A stretch of DNA of 64,000 nucleotides from Rachicladosporium sp. CCFEE 5018 (GCA_002077045.2 KZ111172.1:250838-314837), one strand, 5' to 3'. Shown: positions 21,324 through 31,533, numbered from the stretch's first letter. Numbers and translations are program-made. The notes: generated by a model from the sequence alone, not told the origin.

Positions 21324-22323
21324 TCATATCTCCACAGCCTTCTTCGCCATCTCTAACGCGCCCTCGAACGTCTTGTTCCCGCCAATGAACCCACCAGCAT
21401 GCACGAACACCCCCCCCTCAACACCCGAGACCTTACTCAGCTGCTCATCTCTCACACCTCTCCACGCCTCCGGCAGCGCTTTGCGGTTCTCGAAGCCACC
21501 TAACTCCAATGGCACGGCTCTGATCCGCCACTTGCTGTCCTTCTCTCCGTTCTCCGCAAACAGCGCATATAACGTCGAGCCCTGCTCTCCGGCCTCCTCT
21601 TCCAGCGCATACAAGTGGTCCGACCAAGGCACGCCCTCTGACTTGTACGGAATGACAATGATCCGCCCTTTGCTGTCGTACTGATTCCTCGATGTGAATG
21701 CCTCTTTCACCACGGCTCTCGCCGGCAACCATGACTGCGCCTTGTCCAGCAGCTCCGAAGTGAATTGCTCGCCGACGAACTGACTGGCCTTCAGAAATCT
21801 TGTATCCTCCTCTTGTTGTGGGTTCTCCTTCCCGTTCACTCCATCGCTGTCAGTGCTCACACTCTTCTTCGCTGCCTCCCTCGGATCAGCCTGCGCATAG
21901 TTGAAGCGATTGACCACACCCGCCATACTGAAGCCTTTGTCGGAGAACTTCTTCTCGATACCTGCTTTCCTAAGTGCTGCTGGGTCGTACTGTGCAATGC
22001 CGTTGTCGTTCGCGTCGAATGCCTCGATGAAGTCGTCGTAGAGCTTGTTGAAGACGAGCGTGTTGTCTGCCTGTCCAGCTGGTAGTCCAGTGACAGCCTC
22101 GACGATGTCCGCGCCGTAGTGCATCCAAACCAGACCAGCACTGCTCAGCTTCGTATGGCGGTCAGGGAATGTCGCAGTGAACTCGCGTTGGTGGTGGTCG
22201 TATCGTGCAACACTGTGGTCGTAGACACCACCCACATCGCAGACTACATCACATGTTTCCAGAAGAGATGGATCGCGGGTGCGGACGAGGTTGGCGTTGG
22301 TGTAAGTCGGAAGGAGGCGAAGG
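21324..22323 (-). CDS. MYG1: MYG1 family exonuclease, copy B1, N terminus lost at the gap
   Basis: The frame enters from the N gap and runs to the stop at 21324, covering all but roughly the first 80 residues of the copy at 31534. The metal-binding DHH-type motif (VARYDHHQREF) is kept; the upstream THNGHFHADEA motif lies in or beyond the gap. MYG1 proteins (UPF0160) are DHH-superfamily 3'-5' RNA exonucleases acting in nucleolus and mitochondria. Compared with the complete copy there are scattered substitutions such as His-to-Tyr just before DHSVARYDHH, Leu-to-Val, Asn-to-Asp and DD-to-EQ near the end. No internal stop is seen. The truncation is an assembly boundary rather than shown gene decay. 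Confidence 0.85.
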
Positions 22324-22343
22324 NNNNNNNNNNNNNNNNNNNN
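22324..22343. other. Assembly gap of 20 N
   Basis: Twenty N bases. On the left the sequence stops inside MYG1; on the right it resumes inside the reductase gene. Both flanking genes have complete copies elsewhere in the window, as expected when contigs break in duplicated sequence and are then scaffolded. Confidence 0.99.
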
Positions 22344-22963
22344 TTGAGACTCTGCCATGGGGTAATTGGACGATGGCCGCCCTGTACATCATTCACTACA
22401 TCTATCGCGCGCCCATCTTTGCGTATGTCAGTCCATCGATGTCGCCGATACACCCATTAGTCTTCGCATCAGCCTGCCTGTGGAATCTCATCAATGGACT
22501 CTCTATCGGCGGATGGGTGGGAGGCTATGGTCCGAATACACGCGAAGCCTGGGGCGGCAGACTATACGAGATGGAAATCGGCCTCGTAATCTGGGGATGG
22601 AGTCTCCTTGCGAACTTCTTCCACGACGATGATCTACGCGAGATCAGGCGAAGCACGCTGCGCCGACAAAAGGAGCAGGCACAGAAAGAGGGGAAGCCCA
22701 TCGAAGGAGTCGACAAGTTCTACATGGTGCCAAAGAACGGGCTGTTTCAGTACGTTCTCTATGCACATTACTTGTGTGAGTTCTTCGAGTGGGCTGGGTT
22801 TTGGATGATCGGAGGTTTGAATTGCGTTCCAGCGAGGACCTTCTTGATCAATGAGATGTCGACTATGATTCCAAGAGCTGTTGCAGGGAAGCGTTGGTAT
22901 GTTGAGAAGTTTGGCAAGGAGAAGATTGGAAAGCGCAAGGCCATCTTCCCTGGTTTGCTGTGA
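22344..22963 (+). CDS. Steroid 5-alpha-reductase-family enzyme, copy A2, N terminus lost at the gap
   Basis: Starts directly after the N gap at the position equivalent to 10954 and runs to TGA at 22963. It keeps the last two thirds of the protein with the full C-terminal signature (WYVEKFGKEKIGKRKAIFPG). Only one residue difference was noted against copy A1 (Lys for Arg in EQAQ-K-EGKP) among about seven base changes. The first 82 or so residues and the first intron are missing because of the gap. Confidence 0.85.
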
Positions 22964-23337
22964 GCCATCAATCTATCTTAGAGATTTTGCAGGCACATCG
23001 CCTTGACTGTTGGTCACAATGCTGCTCCAGTCCCTTAATTCGAAAAGACCTCACCCATTGATATTCGTTCACTCCGTCAGATGTCTTTCTAGGGTCAGTC
23101 CCCCTGGTCAAGACCAGAATAGGCATTCGTACTTGTACATGTGAGTACTTCTTACTTTCCTGGGTGCAAGATGCTGCACTCATTACGTGTAGCAGGGTCA
23201 GTCAGCTTGCGTGGTCTGAGCAGCCACTTGGCTCAAGCAATTACTCAGCGACGACAAGGAGCAGTCACATCAAAGTCTGCCTGCTGTTCTGGCGCGAGCA
23301 TACAACTTCCCAAAGTCTGTGGTCATCAATTCCGTAC
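22964..23337. other. Intergenic within block A2, no gene recognised
   Basis: A 374-nt interval between convergent genes, nearly identical to 11574-11970 of copy A1. It should hold the two 3' UTRs. Confidence 0.45.
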
Positions 23338-24179
23338 TCACGTGGCACTCTGGACCCCAAGATATCGTAGTTCCCTCCGCATGTCAGCCTCGTCTTGTTC
23401 GTTGAAATGTGCATAAAACTCCAAATACTCCTCTAGGGTGTCATAGACGTCGCTGGGTTCCTCATCAGCATGAGCAGCGTACCTCCATTGCCACGGGTCA
23501 TCAGCGGATCGCCGACACCATAGGAGATACGATCCTCCCCAACCATGCTCCTCGTTGCGACCGATCTTGATGCACAGCTCGATATTTCCATGCTCCAAAT
23601 ACCAGTCTGCGGGCAGCGATGCTTCACCTATCCAGACTGTATTATCGTCGTTGTCCCTCAAGATTTCCGTAAGGTCTAGCATATTGTACTGATGCAAGAA
23701 AACGTGATAAGGAAGGCCTGGCCCGCAAATTCCATCTACCAGAGTGCAGAGATACTCCAAATCTGGTGGCGGAAACGTGCAGCCGTCGCATCTCGCTTTT
23801 CGAGAAGTGCTCGGATCCTCGCATACCAGGCATCTCGATCTTGCGTAAAGTCTTTGTATAGATGAAAGATGCCATCTAGGTCGTACTTCTTCACTAGTTC
23901 CGTGCGCACGGCAGGGTCAAGTAGGCCGCGAGGTGAGGTAGCGAATCCGCCCGCGCTGTCGTTCAGTATATCCTGCTCAAGTCTGCGCATGTCACCTCGT
24001 CGTGCTTGTCGCGATTCGATGCCATCAACAAGTGTCCGCAGGTTTGACAAGTTGTGCTCGCAGACAGTGTGTTTGTATGATTCCAGAGCGACTCTGATGG
24101 ACTCGCGCCGGGCCTCGTCTAGGCCGTCAGACCTAGTGATAGACAAATCAGCGAGATCTCGCCGTACATCTGCCATCAT
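23338..24179 (-). pseudogene. Uncharacterised protein, split by a frameshift, copy A2
   Basis: Same arrangement as copy A1: frame one 24179-23736, frame two from about 23765 to 23338, separated by the same missing base in the CCGCCACC run. The C-terminal half is longer than in A1, continuing after DTLEEYLEFYAHFNEQDEAD to a natural-looking end LGVQSAT. The intact tail suggests this copy is closer to the ancestral gene. The shared frameshift predates the duplication or is a systematic sequencing error. Function unknown. Confidence 0.55.
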
Positions 24180-24428
24180 TCAGTCTATCACGTGCCTGCA
24201 CAACGGTATGGTTTCATCGGCCTCGGCCTAGACCGGGACATGTGGTGTGCTCATCGCCTCATCCCGCAAGCTCTCGCCAGTCTCGTGTGGCTGAGAACGT
24301 CATAGGGACCGTGCCCCAAACAACAGCTTCTCCTCTCCTCCGCTCGACATCACGTCTCTTCCTCTGCCACACCACCATCAACCAAACAAACCTTCCACAC
24401 ACCATCACACACTCAACCTACAGTCGTC

Positions 24429-25069
24429 ATGTCTCTCAGCTGTATGTTCAATCAGCGCGATAACGCGAGCGTCCTGAGTGCTTCATTGTCTATTACCATG
24501 CAAGCGCTCGGCGATGGCAGACCGCATTGCGCATACCCGCATCATCGGAACCATCACTGACAGTCATTCACTTAGACCTTCCCCCAGTCAAGCCATCGGC
24601 CATTGCGCTCGGCACTGTCTACAACCACGCCATCTCCCTCGCGGTCCTCGGCCCCGTCTTCGGTGACAGCTACCGTCAGGCCCAGGCCTCGAACTCGAAG
24701 GAGGAGTTCTTCAAGTCCAAGGAGGCTGCGTCCGCCGCATCTGCGTGGGGAACCTCGCTCGTCGGCTCCGCCGTCCAGGCATACGGTGTTGGTGCGCTCA
24801 TCAACGCCACCGGTACCCTCAGCTACAAGGGCGCTGCGTACCTCGGCAGCTTGATCTTCTTCGCAAGCTCCGCTCCATCGGTATGTTCATGATTCGCGTA
24901 CCAGTACAATGTTCCCTCACTGATATATGTGCAGTTCATTGCCCAGATCACGACCGAGAAGCGCCCTCTTGAGCAGGTTGCTGTCGGTGGCCTCGCCCGT
25001 GTCTTCGAGACCGTCGGCCTCAGCGTTTTCCTCACCTGGTGGGGAACCCGCCCCAACCCGTTCGAGTAA
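24429..25069 (+). CDS. DUF1761-family membrane protein, copy A2
   Basis: Exons 24429-24441, 24576-24880 and 24935-25069, matching the copy at 13029 exon for exon, with introns of 134 and 54 nt. The protein is 150 residues and differs by one residue that I noted (Ser for Thr in VFGD-S-YRQAQ). Splice sites, the hydrophobic segments and the WWGTRPNPFE end are intact, so both copies look functional. Function of the family is unknown. Confidence 0.8.
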
Positions 25070-25451
25070 GCGACTCGCCACAGTTGGGTAGGATACCTTG
25101 AGACCAGAGCGGAGAATGGAAGGCGTGGATTGGAGGTCGGCAAGGGCGTTGCCATAGCTACATGTGCCTGAACGCGGCTCAGTGTCGAGCTGCTACTCTC
25201 GACTTCTGATGTGCGTGACATGATTTCTCTGTACTTTAGTGATAGCAGCGGGAAATGCAATTGTGACACCAGACTTGCGCATCCATAAAAAAAAAATTGC
25301 CGTACCCCTTTGACAACTTCATCACCTCGACCTCATTGTCAGTACTTGACAGACACGTCTGGTCCGAGCCCAGATCGGGCAAGCTGCCTACAGTGCGCAC
25401 TGCAATTGTAACTACTATTTGACTTTACATGAACGACCACGCGTCTGCTTG

Positions 25452-25910
25452 ATGATGACCGACGAGGACGACGATCTTCTCGCCATTGAGGTAGATGCCG
25501 ACTCCTACGCGACAGCAGCAGTGCAGGACACGCCCACGGTCTCACGCACACATCAAACCGAGGAAGCGTTTCAGGCCATCAAAGCAACGTACCAAGCGAA
25601 GCAACACGATGGCAACCTATATACTGGGCTCATCAGTGATGTCCCAGAGCTCAATATCAATCGGTCATCTCCATTCAGCACTGAGTGCGGCGAGCCGACA
25701 CTCAAGGTCAAGCTCGATAAGCGGCAGCAGGCTTTGTTCGGCTATGTGGTGGGTGAGCTGTACTACGACCGGGACTTCGAAACGGTCGTGAGGCTATGTG
25801 AGAGAGCTGGAGAGGTGTGTGTGCTGGATGGGAAGTTTCAGGTTGCTGTGCAGAAGTGGATGGGGAGGGCTCAGGAGAGGATTGCGACAAATGGTGCTAA
25901 GACGGGATGA
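25452..25910 (+). CDS. Hypothetical protein, copy A2
   Basis: A 152-residue single-exon paralogue of the 14054 gene. The start is ATG 25452 (MMTDEDDDLLAIEVDADSYA); the open frame upstream to 25419 has no ATG. The first 50 residues and the KRQQALFGYVVGELYYDR block are conserved. The middle (about residues 50-75) and the last 30 residues differ strongly from copy A1, with a longer tail. The excess divergence relative to the adjacent DUF1761 gene is notable. Function unknown. Confidence 0.6.
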   Translation: MMTDEDDDLLAIEVDADSYATAAVQDTPTVSRTHQTEEAFQAIKATYQAKQHDGNLYTGLISDVPELNINRSSPFSTECGEPTLKVKLDKRQQALFGYVVGELYYDRDFETVVRLCERAGEVCVLDGKFQVAVQKWMGRAQERIATNGAKTG

Positions 25911-26421
25911 GCTCTGGGACGACCGGCATGATATGGTGCTCATGGCTCTGTCGGCGTCCCAATTGGCGTGTAGCCATGTACTGAGAACCTGACTGACGGT
26001 GTAGTACTTCGATCACTGGTTACATACATCCTTCAACGTCACCACTATACACTACTCGACACTACGCTTACTCAAAGGCCTTGAATCTGGATGTTCGACT
26101 CCGCGAGTCCTACCGTTGTGGTCTCCGAGTGGCAAGTCTCACTCTGACAATGGCATCGCACCTGTTGATCTTTGGACCCTGCAGCAATCAATACATCGAA
26201 TGCTCGCGCTCAGACTTCAGTCATCTGTGTCATCAGCGTACACCGGCGTGGCAAGTCCTGCCAAACGTACTACGATTCCGGGTGCGAGGTGCTCGACGTG
26301 AGTCGTTGATACTATCGAAGGTGTCAAATCAAACTCTTAGTCAGTACATAGCGGGATCAAACTCCGATGTTTATTGGGGCCTGTCGATCTGCACTCAGTG
26401 ATCCCTCGGATCACGGCGAGT
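25911..26421. other. Intergenic, no gene recognised
   Basis: About 510 nt at the right edge of block A2 before the convergent BMT6 gene. Random short frames only. Confidence 0.45.
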
Positions 26422-27540
26422 TCAGCCAGAGGCATCGCTGAGCCGTCTGTACAGATGCATTTGATATCGCATATTCTCCAGCTCGACCGGATGCACTAGA
26501 CCCTCTGGCAACCTGAACCATTTCGAATCCTCTGAACTGATTTTCTCCCATTTTGCGGGAGTGTCGCTCTTCCTGGAGCCTAGCAAGGTGTAGTCTAGCA
26601 ACCACTGCATCGGATACTTCTTTTCGGCGCCGTTAATCGATACTGTCGAGTAGCTGCCAGGACTGTCAACGACTAGTAGCATAGTCCCTGGTTCTGAGCC
26701 CGCTGTCAAGTGTGATAGTAAGCTCTGCGTCTTTGGTAGACTCGTAGTGTAGAGCTCATTGAGCGTAAACATGATTGTGACCAGTCGCACTCCCGGGAGC
26801 TTCCCTTTTACAATCACCTCATTCCATTCCAGCAGATGAGCTCTCGTGAAGTCGACCTCGAAGTTCTCCGGCTCGATCAATGCTTGACTGCCTTTTCTCG
26901 CAATGTCCGAAGCATGTTCCCCCAATTCTGGCGGCGAGGTCACACCCTTGGTCAAAGCCCCGACGACACCGTCCCACGCCGCTACATCCACAACCTCCAG
27001 TGCCAACTTCGTCATCGCTTGCTTCGATTCATCGCGATCCAGCCAACCAGCGAACGCTGCAATCTCTGCCCCTGCTCCTGCACCCAAGCAGAGTACTTTG
27101 GGAGCAGCGGCTCGAGTGTCTTCACTCTCATCGTCTCCCTTACATGCACTCTGCCTTAGGCTCTCTGACAAGACGTCTCCAACCTCTCCACATAGCAGAT
27201 CCAGATACGCAAGCGTCCGGCCAGCACTCCAACGTAACGCATAAGCCCTCAGATAATCCTCTCTACCGAACGCAGCGGCAAAGTCCCGCTTATACAGATG
27301 TGACTTGACCTCCTGCACACAGGCCAGAGAATCCGGACCAGTATACAAAGCTTGTTGGAAAAGATCCAGGAGACGTTGCTTTAATGCCAAGGGTACGGTG
27401 GGGATATCAGGTTCCTTGACAACATTGGGTACAGTGCGTACTTTCGTAGCAAGTTTCTTGTTCGGCTTGGACTTGGGTTGCTGAGGTTTGCGAAAGGCCT
27501 TGACCTCGTCTTTCATCGCGCGGCCTTCGTCTCGTGGCAT
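26422..27540 (-). CDS. BMT6: 25S rRNA (uridine-N3)-methyltransferase, BMT6-like
   Basis: The frame is open from 27756, but the first 72 codons lack an ATG. The first ATG, at 27540, gives 372 residues starting MPRDEGRAMKDEVKAFRKPQ and a Lys-rich nucleolar-type tail, as in BMT5/BMT6-like proteins. Family features: QQALYTGPDSLACVQEVKSH, then the block RDFAAAFGREDYLRAYALRW, and an AdoMet-binding loop KVLCLGAGAGAEIAAFA. The C-terminal half has MFTLNELYTTSLPKTQSLL and LLVVDSPGSYSTV. In yeast BMT6 methylates U2843 of 25S rRNA during ribosome assembly in the nucleolus. The gene lies in a run of three minus-strand housekeeping genes between the duplicated blocks. Confidence 0.85.
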   Translation of the reverse strand: MPRDEGRAMKDEVKAFRKPQQPKSKPNKKLATKVRTVPNVVKEPDIPTVPLALKQRLLDLFQQALYTGPDSLACVQEVKSHLYKRDFAAAFGREDYLRAYALRWSAGRTLAYLDLLCGEVGDVLSESLRQSACKGDDESEDTRAAAPKVLCLGAGAGAEIAAFAGWLDRDESKQAMTKLALEVVDVAAWDGVVGALTKGVTSPPELGEHASDIARKGSQALIEPENFEVDFTRAHLLEWNEVIVKGKLPGVRLVTIMFTLNELYTTSLPKTQSLLSHLTAGSEPGTMLLVVDSPGSYSTVSINGAEKKYPMQWLLDYTLLGSRKSDTPAKWEKISSEDSKWFRLPEGLVHPVELENMRYQMHLYRRLSDASG

Positions 27541-28054
27541 GTGAGCAGCTCGGCTAGATATCCTCGAGTGAGGAGGTGTTCCCGCTGAATCTCCAAGTAT
27601 TCCAGCCTGGTGCCTGAGATCTCGGCTCGATGGCTTGCAAGATCGGGGCAGAGCCTGTGTAGATGACTGCGACCGCGAGTGGCCTCTGATGTAGATCGAG
27701 ACTGGTTCGTCCTGGCCTGAAACTATTGGATGGACACAAGTCGTCAGGTATAGCAAAAACCATAGCAGGGAAATTGTATCAAGCGATGGGTGGAGTGATG
27801 TTTAGAAATGGTGCGAAATTTCACAAAAGTCACGATTTGGGCAAGAGTAGTATAATCTGCAAACAGCTGGGGAAGGAGAGATACCAATGGAATGTTGGGA
27901 TCGGAAGCTGTAATACGGTGGTAGCCTCTATGCTATTGCTAGTGTCGTGTATAAACCCTTCACGCTCAACGCCGCGCTAAAGCAATACCACATCCATTCA
28001 CACTCATTCGCCACCCCGTCCCTTCATCATCGCAACACAAGTCCCAGCATCCCT
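27541..28054. other. Intergenic, promoter side of BMT6
   Basis: About 510 nt; the first 215 nt are open in the BMT6 frame without a start codon and look like 5' UTR or an unspliced leader. The rest shows nothing recognisable. Confidence 0.4.
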
Positions 28055-28948
28055 CTACTGCCCGCCCACAACATTTAGCACGCCCCCATCGATCGTCAGA
28101 ATCTGGCCGTTGACATATGCATTCTTCGCCAAAAACAAAAACGCCATGCCCATCTCCGTCTCCCTCCCACCCCGCATGGCAGGCACATGTCCCTTCTCCT
28201 GCACATTCTCAGCAGGCAACTCGCTCTTCTGCTTCTCATCGCTCTCCTGCGCTATCATCTCACTAGGAAAGTACCCCGGCGCGATCGAGTTCACTCGAAT
28301 CCAAGTCCGCTGGAACTCAGCGGACATCAACTTTGTCAAGTGGACCGTGGCGGCCTTGGCGGCGTTGTAGGAGAAGTGGCCCTGTGCGTGGCGCATTTGA
28401 CCGGACATTGAGGAGGTTGTGATGACGCTGGGGACGAAGCGCTCGGATGGGCCGTTGGGCTGTATGCTGGCTTGAAGGAGGGGGAGGAAGGCGACGGTGG
28501 TGAAGTACACGGCTGTAACGTCGGTTTTGTACGTCTCGCCCCATTCTTCCACGCTCTCGTTCTCCCATAGCGTCTTCTTCAAGTCCTTGGCGTCGCTCTC
28601 ATCGGGCTCAGCCTTTGGTCCGCCAATGCCAGCATTACAGCACAGCAGGTTGATGTACTTCTCCTTCTCGCCTAGCTCTTTGACAACCCGCTCGAGGTCG
28701 TCTTTCTTTGTGACGTCGCAGGGTCCGAAGGGAATAATGGAGCCGCCGCGAGGACCTGATGGGTCGTGCGATTTGGCGGCGGTCTGAAGGGCTTCGAGGC
28801 GGCGGCCGAGGATGTAGACTTTGGCGCCGTTGGCGGCGAGAGCTTGGGCAGCCATCAGGCCGATCCCTGTGCCTCCTCCGGTGATTACTGCGACAAAGGA
28901 TGACATGTCATAGAGAGAGGAGGCATTGAACTGAGAGGTGGAAGCCAT
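28055..28948 (-). CDS. Short-chain dehydrogenase/reductase
   Basis: The ATG at 28948 gives 297 residues (MASTSQFNASSLYDM); the open frame further upstream is rich in His/Pro/Gln and looks like 5' UTR. Rossmann-fold NAD(P) motif TGGGTGIG at 23-30, NAG at 105-107, catalytic Ser180 region (TTSSMSGQM), YxxxK as Tyr194-Lys198 (SYNAAK) and the C-terminal NGQILTIDGG are all present, so this is an intact classical SDR. An Arg-Arg pair after the second strand (LGRR) suggests NADP(H) preference. The substrate cannot be deduced; RhlG/FabG-like oxidoreductases are similar. It is not in an obvious cluster. Confidence 0.85.
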   Translation of the reverse strand: MASTSQFNASSLYDMSSFVAVITGGGTGIGLMAAQALAANGAKVYILGRRLEALQTAAKSHDPSGPRGGSIIPFGPCDVTKKDDLERVVKELGEKEKYINLLCCNAGIGGPKAEPDESDAKDLKKTLWENESVEEWGETYKTDVTAVYFTTVAFLPLLQASIQPNGPSERFVPSVITTSSMSGQMRHAQGHFSYNAAKAATVHLTKLMSAEFQRTWIRVNSIAPGYFPSEMIAQESDEKQKSELPAENVQEKGHVPAMRGGRETEMGMAFLFLAKNAYVNGQILTIDGGVLNVVGGQ

Positions 28949-29547
28949 GGCTGCGGTAGTGCCTCGAGGTTGAGTGTTGAGATGCTGTTGTCGACAAGGT
29001 GCTATGTGGACGTGGGGATGGTGTAGTGTGGGCGAATTGCTTGAAGAATGAGTTCGTCGCGTATGATGTGATCGTTTCTCAATCATACAAAATATTTTGT
29101 ATGCATGTGGTGACGCTGACTGACGTATGCTGAGCAAGCCGAGGAATGTTCGCGCGACCAGGGATCTTTCACTCGAACACATTGTGGCGGACAGCGACGA
29201 TGCTGTAGTATGTAAATGTTATGCTCTGTTCATTGGTGGTATCGAACGTATACGTACATCAAGGGCTACTGTCTGCCCACTTTCCTTGCTTGATCGTAGC
29301 TGATCTTCCTCTGCCCACAATCTGATCGACGGCTTCTCGATAGCGTATTCTGATGTCGTGTTCTCAGTATTCGCTGGTCCAGGGCAAGGGCTCTTGTGCT
29401 GATAGTCACAGCTTACCCTCAATGGAATGATGAGATCCCTCGTCCTTGCATGACATGCTTGCTTCCGCGTCTGCTGCTCACAACGTGCGCAGCCTCGCAT
29501 TTGGTCAATCGTGTGGCAGTCCTTCTCCTGATCACACCACTGTCCAT
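28949..29547. other. Intergenic, no gene recognised
   Basis: About 600 nt between two minus-strand genes; includes the SDR promoter and the ICE2 3' flank. Overlapping short frames have no family similarity. Confidence 0.45.
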
Positions 29548-30870
29548 TCAGTCGGTCTTCCAGTGGCTAGTCAATCCGTCTTCATCTCGCTTTCCAATGT
29601 ACAACTCCACAGCATAGAGTGCCATCGTGCCTGCCAGATTCGCCCACCGCCACGCGTTCCCACCACCCTCGCCGCCTTGACTGGTCCACCACTCTCCTGG
29701 ATGATCAGCACTCGCAGATGCAAAATGCTGCATGAGCAGACTCGTGTAGACTGCGATCAGGATCGTTGGGCTGAAGTAGCTGATGACTGTCATAGCGCTA
29801 CTAACACTATCGGAGTCTTCGAGGGAAGGCGACTCCGACATCACGCGCGCGCCAGACTCTCGAATTGCGGGAATGATGCGAGCGGCGGAGTAGAGGACCA
29901 TGAGGCGATATGCCAGGGAGATGATGACCGAGGGTGTGATGGTACGAATTGCAGCGTAGGCGAAGCCGAATGCTGAATGGACTGCGGTAGGGAGGGTAGA
30001 TAGCGCTTGCAGAACTGTCGTGTAGGAAGCCATGATGATGGGTGGTAAGGGCGGAAAGCTATCGGCCGTCGGTTGCGGTGCATGAGCGGCGGTCGAAGCT
30101 GGCGAAGGCTGGTAGTCAGTGAAGACTTGATAGAGGCAGAGTGTGATGTAGGCGAATAGCAGGCTGCTTTCGACCACATTGCCGCGACCCGAGCCGATGC
30201 CCCAGGCGCAGAGGAAAAATGCGCAAGTCATCGCTATGCCGATGAGGATTGCGTCTTGGCTGTCCAGGGCAGGAAAGGTAGTGATGCGCCAAAGGAAGTA
30301 GACGCTGCTGCTGATGATGCTGGCTGAGACGAGAAGCAAGCCAATCATCCAGCTGTCACCGCCTTCGCCATTGACCAGATATCGAGTTACTTGGCCAGCC
30401 GCCTGAATCACGAGTAAACTGCAGAAGCCTTCCACCAGCTGGAAGACGGGTGTAGAGTAGCGCAGCAGCTTGTCCCAGCTCCCAATCGTGGCATTCTCAA
30501 GCAGTCCCTCCCTGCCCAGCAACCAGTCCTTCATGTTGGTGTTGTGCTGCAGCGGCTTCGTCGCATTATAAAACGCCCTGCTAACCCAATTTGTCTCGTC
30601 TGCTCCATCCACGCTGAACTTGTTCAGGCTCCATATTAGCAGTGCCGGGATGACTAGTGTCTGCAACCCAGCCAGAAGGTTGACACCCGCTCGCCGCCAC
30701 CTTGAGTCGTCTGGTGTCGCGATCTTCAAGCAGCTGATGAAGAAGTAATAGCCTGCCAGGGCAAGGCTGAAAGCCAGCCCACAAGCTCGTCCGCCGACAT
30801 CGAAGGCCAGCGGTATTGTGAAGACAATGGCGAAGAGGAACAATCCACTCCCGATGAATCTGAGGATCAT
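29548..30870 (-). CDS. ICE2: ICE2 family ER membrane protein
   Basis: A single exon of 440 residues from ATG 30870. The N terminus MILRFIGSGLFLFAIVFTIP followed by LAFDVGGRACGLAFSLAL is the family signature (PF08426), with about ten hydrophobic segments after it. In yeast Ice2 tethers ER to lipid droplets and plasma membrane, supports cortical ER inheritance and promotes membrane phospholipid synthesis. Length is close to the yeast protein. No lesion is seen. A Pro/Ala/Gln-rich loop near residue 255 separates the two membrane halves. Confidence 0.85.
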   Translation of the reverse strand: MILRFIGSGLFLFAIVFTIPLAFDVGGRACGLAFSLALAGYYFFISCLKIATPDDSRWRRAGVNLLAGLQTLVIPALLIWSLNKFSVDGADETNWVSRAFYNATKPLQHNTNMKDWLLGREGLLENATIGSWDKLLRYSTPVFQLVEGFCSLLVIQAAGQVTRYLVNGEGGDSWMIGLLLVSASIISSSVYFLWRITTFPALDSQDAILIGIAMTCAFFLCAWGIGSGRGNVVESSLLFAYITLCLYQVFTDYQPSPASTAAHAPQPTADSFPPLPPIIMASYTTVLQALSTLPTAVHSAFGFAYAAIRTITPSVIISLAYRLMVLYSAARIIPAIRESGARVMSESPSLEDSDSVSSAMTVISYFSPTILIAVYTSLLMQHFASASADHPGEWWTSQGGEGGGNAWRWANLAGTMALYAVELYIGKRDEDGLTSHWKTD

Positions 30871-31533
30871 GCTTGTGTGTGAATGCGCGCCCTATGCGCG
30901 GCGATGCGGAGTGGGAGGCGCAAAGCGCCTGGTGCACGAGGAGAACGCCAGATACTTGGTGCTGTATTCTATTGCAACTTCGTGTGTCCTTGGGAACAGT
31001 CGCTAATGTTGAGGGTACTTTGTTGTTGACCGCTCCTGACGACTGAAGAAGCTAGCAAGTGGATCTGCTTCGGCGAGAGTGTCGGTCTGGGTGGTAGCGT
31101 CGCAGAAGTGCAGCTTCGGTTCACTTTATTGCTGCTAGTGGCCAAGACGGTAGAGAGATGCAGGTTGGGGTCGCGTGTGCATGCGCTGCCCACTCGGTGA
31201 ACAGGGTTCCTGGCCAATAACAGGTAATAGGTGGTTCTGCCTGCCTGGCTCGTGCCGTCAATGATGCGCTACAGCTTGAGGAGTACAGGTTGTATCGACT
31301 AGACAGATCTACCTTACAGCAGAGCAGTCTGTCTCTAATTCTACATCATCTTGAGAATGGGCTCGCAAAGTTTCACGCCCACTCGCACAAGCCAGCTTGC
31401 TTTCACATGTCTGTGAGCACGCTCCTTCCACCTCGAGCCACGCCACGTGCCGTGCCTAGCGAGACGCTAGTGAGGACCCTCTCGATCAGAACGTTCGTCA
31501 AGGAAATGGAGAAATATGTAGAGCTAGGCATTG
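30871..31533. promoter_or_regulatory. Divergent promoter region between ICE2 and MYG1
   Basis: About 660 nt between two genes reading away from each other. No coding similarity was found. An 84-codon frame at 31290-31541 overlaps the MYG1 start and is judged random. Confidence 0.45.

Larger units (their letters stand above)
18868..22323 (-). repeat. Duplicated block B, copy B1 (inverted relative to 31773-35532)
   Basis: The minus strand from 22323 down to 18868 matches the plus strand from 31773 up to about 35530: MYG1 first, a diverged spacer, then the transmembrane gene with identical exon lengths (492 and 199 nt for exons 1 and 2). MYG1 differs by only a few residues. The spacer and the transmembrane gene are clearly more diverged. 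The MYG1 end is cut by the N gap. Confidence 0.9.
22344..25910 (+). repeat. Duplicated block A, copy A2 (direct repeat of 10954-14494)
   Basis: Four genes in the same order and orientation as copy A1. The left edge is the N gap. Differences from A1 are few in the first three genes, but the final hypothetical gene differs in many codons and has a rewritten middle. Right of 25910 the two copies have unrelated neighbours. Confidence 0.9.

Noticed and set aside
21445..22141. Other-frame and opposite-strand frames repeated in both MYG1 copies
   Set aside because: They recur only because MYG1 is duplicated. The composition is Ser/Thr/Arg-rich, as expected from out-of-frame GC-rich coding DNA.
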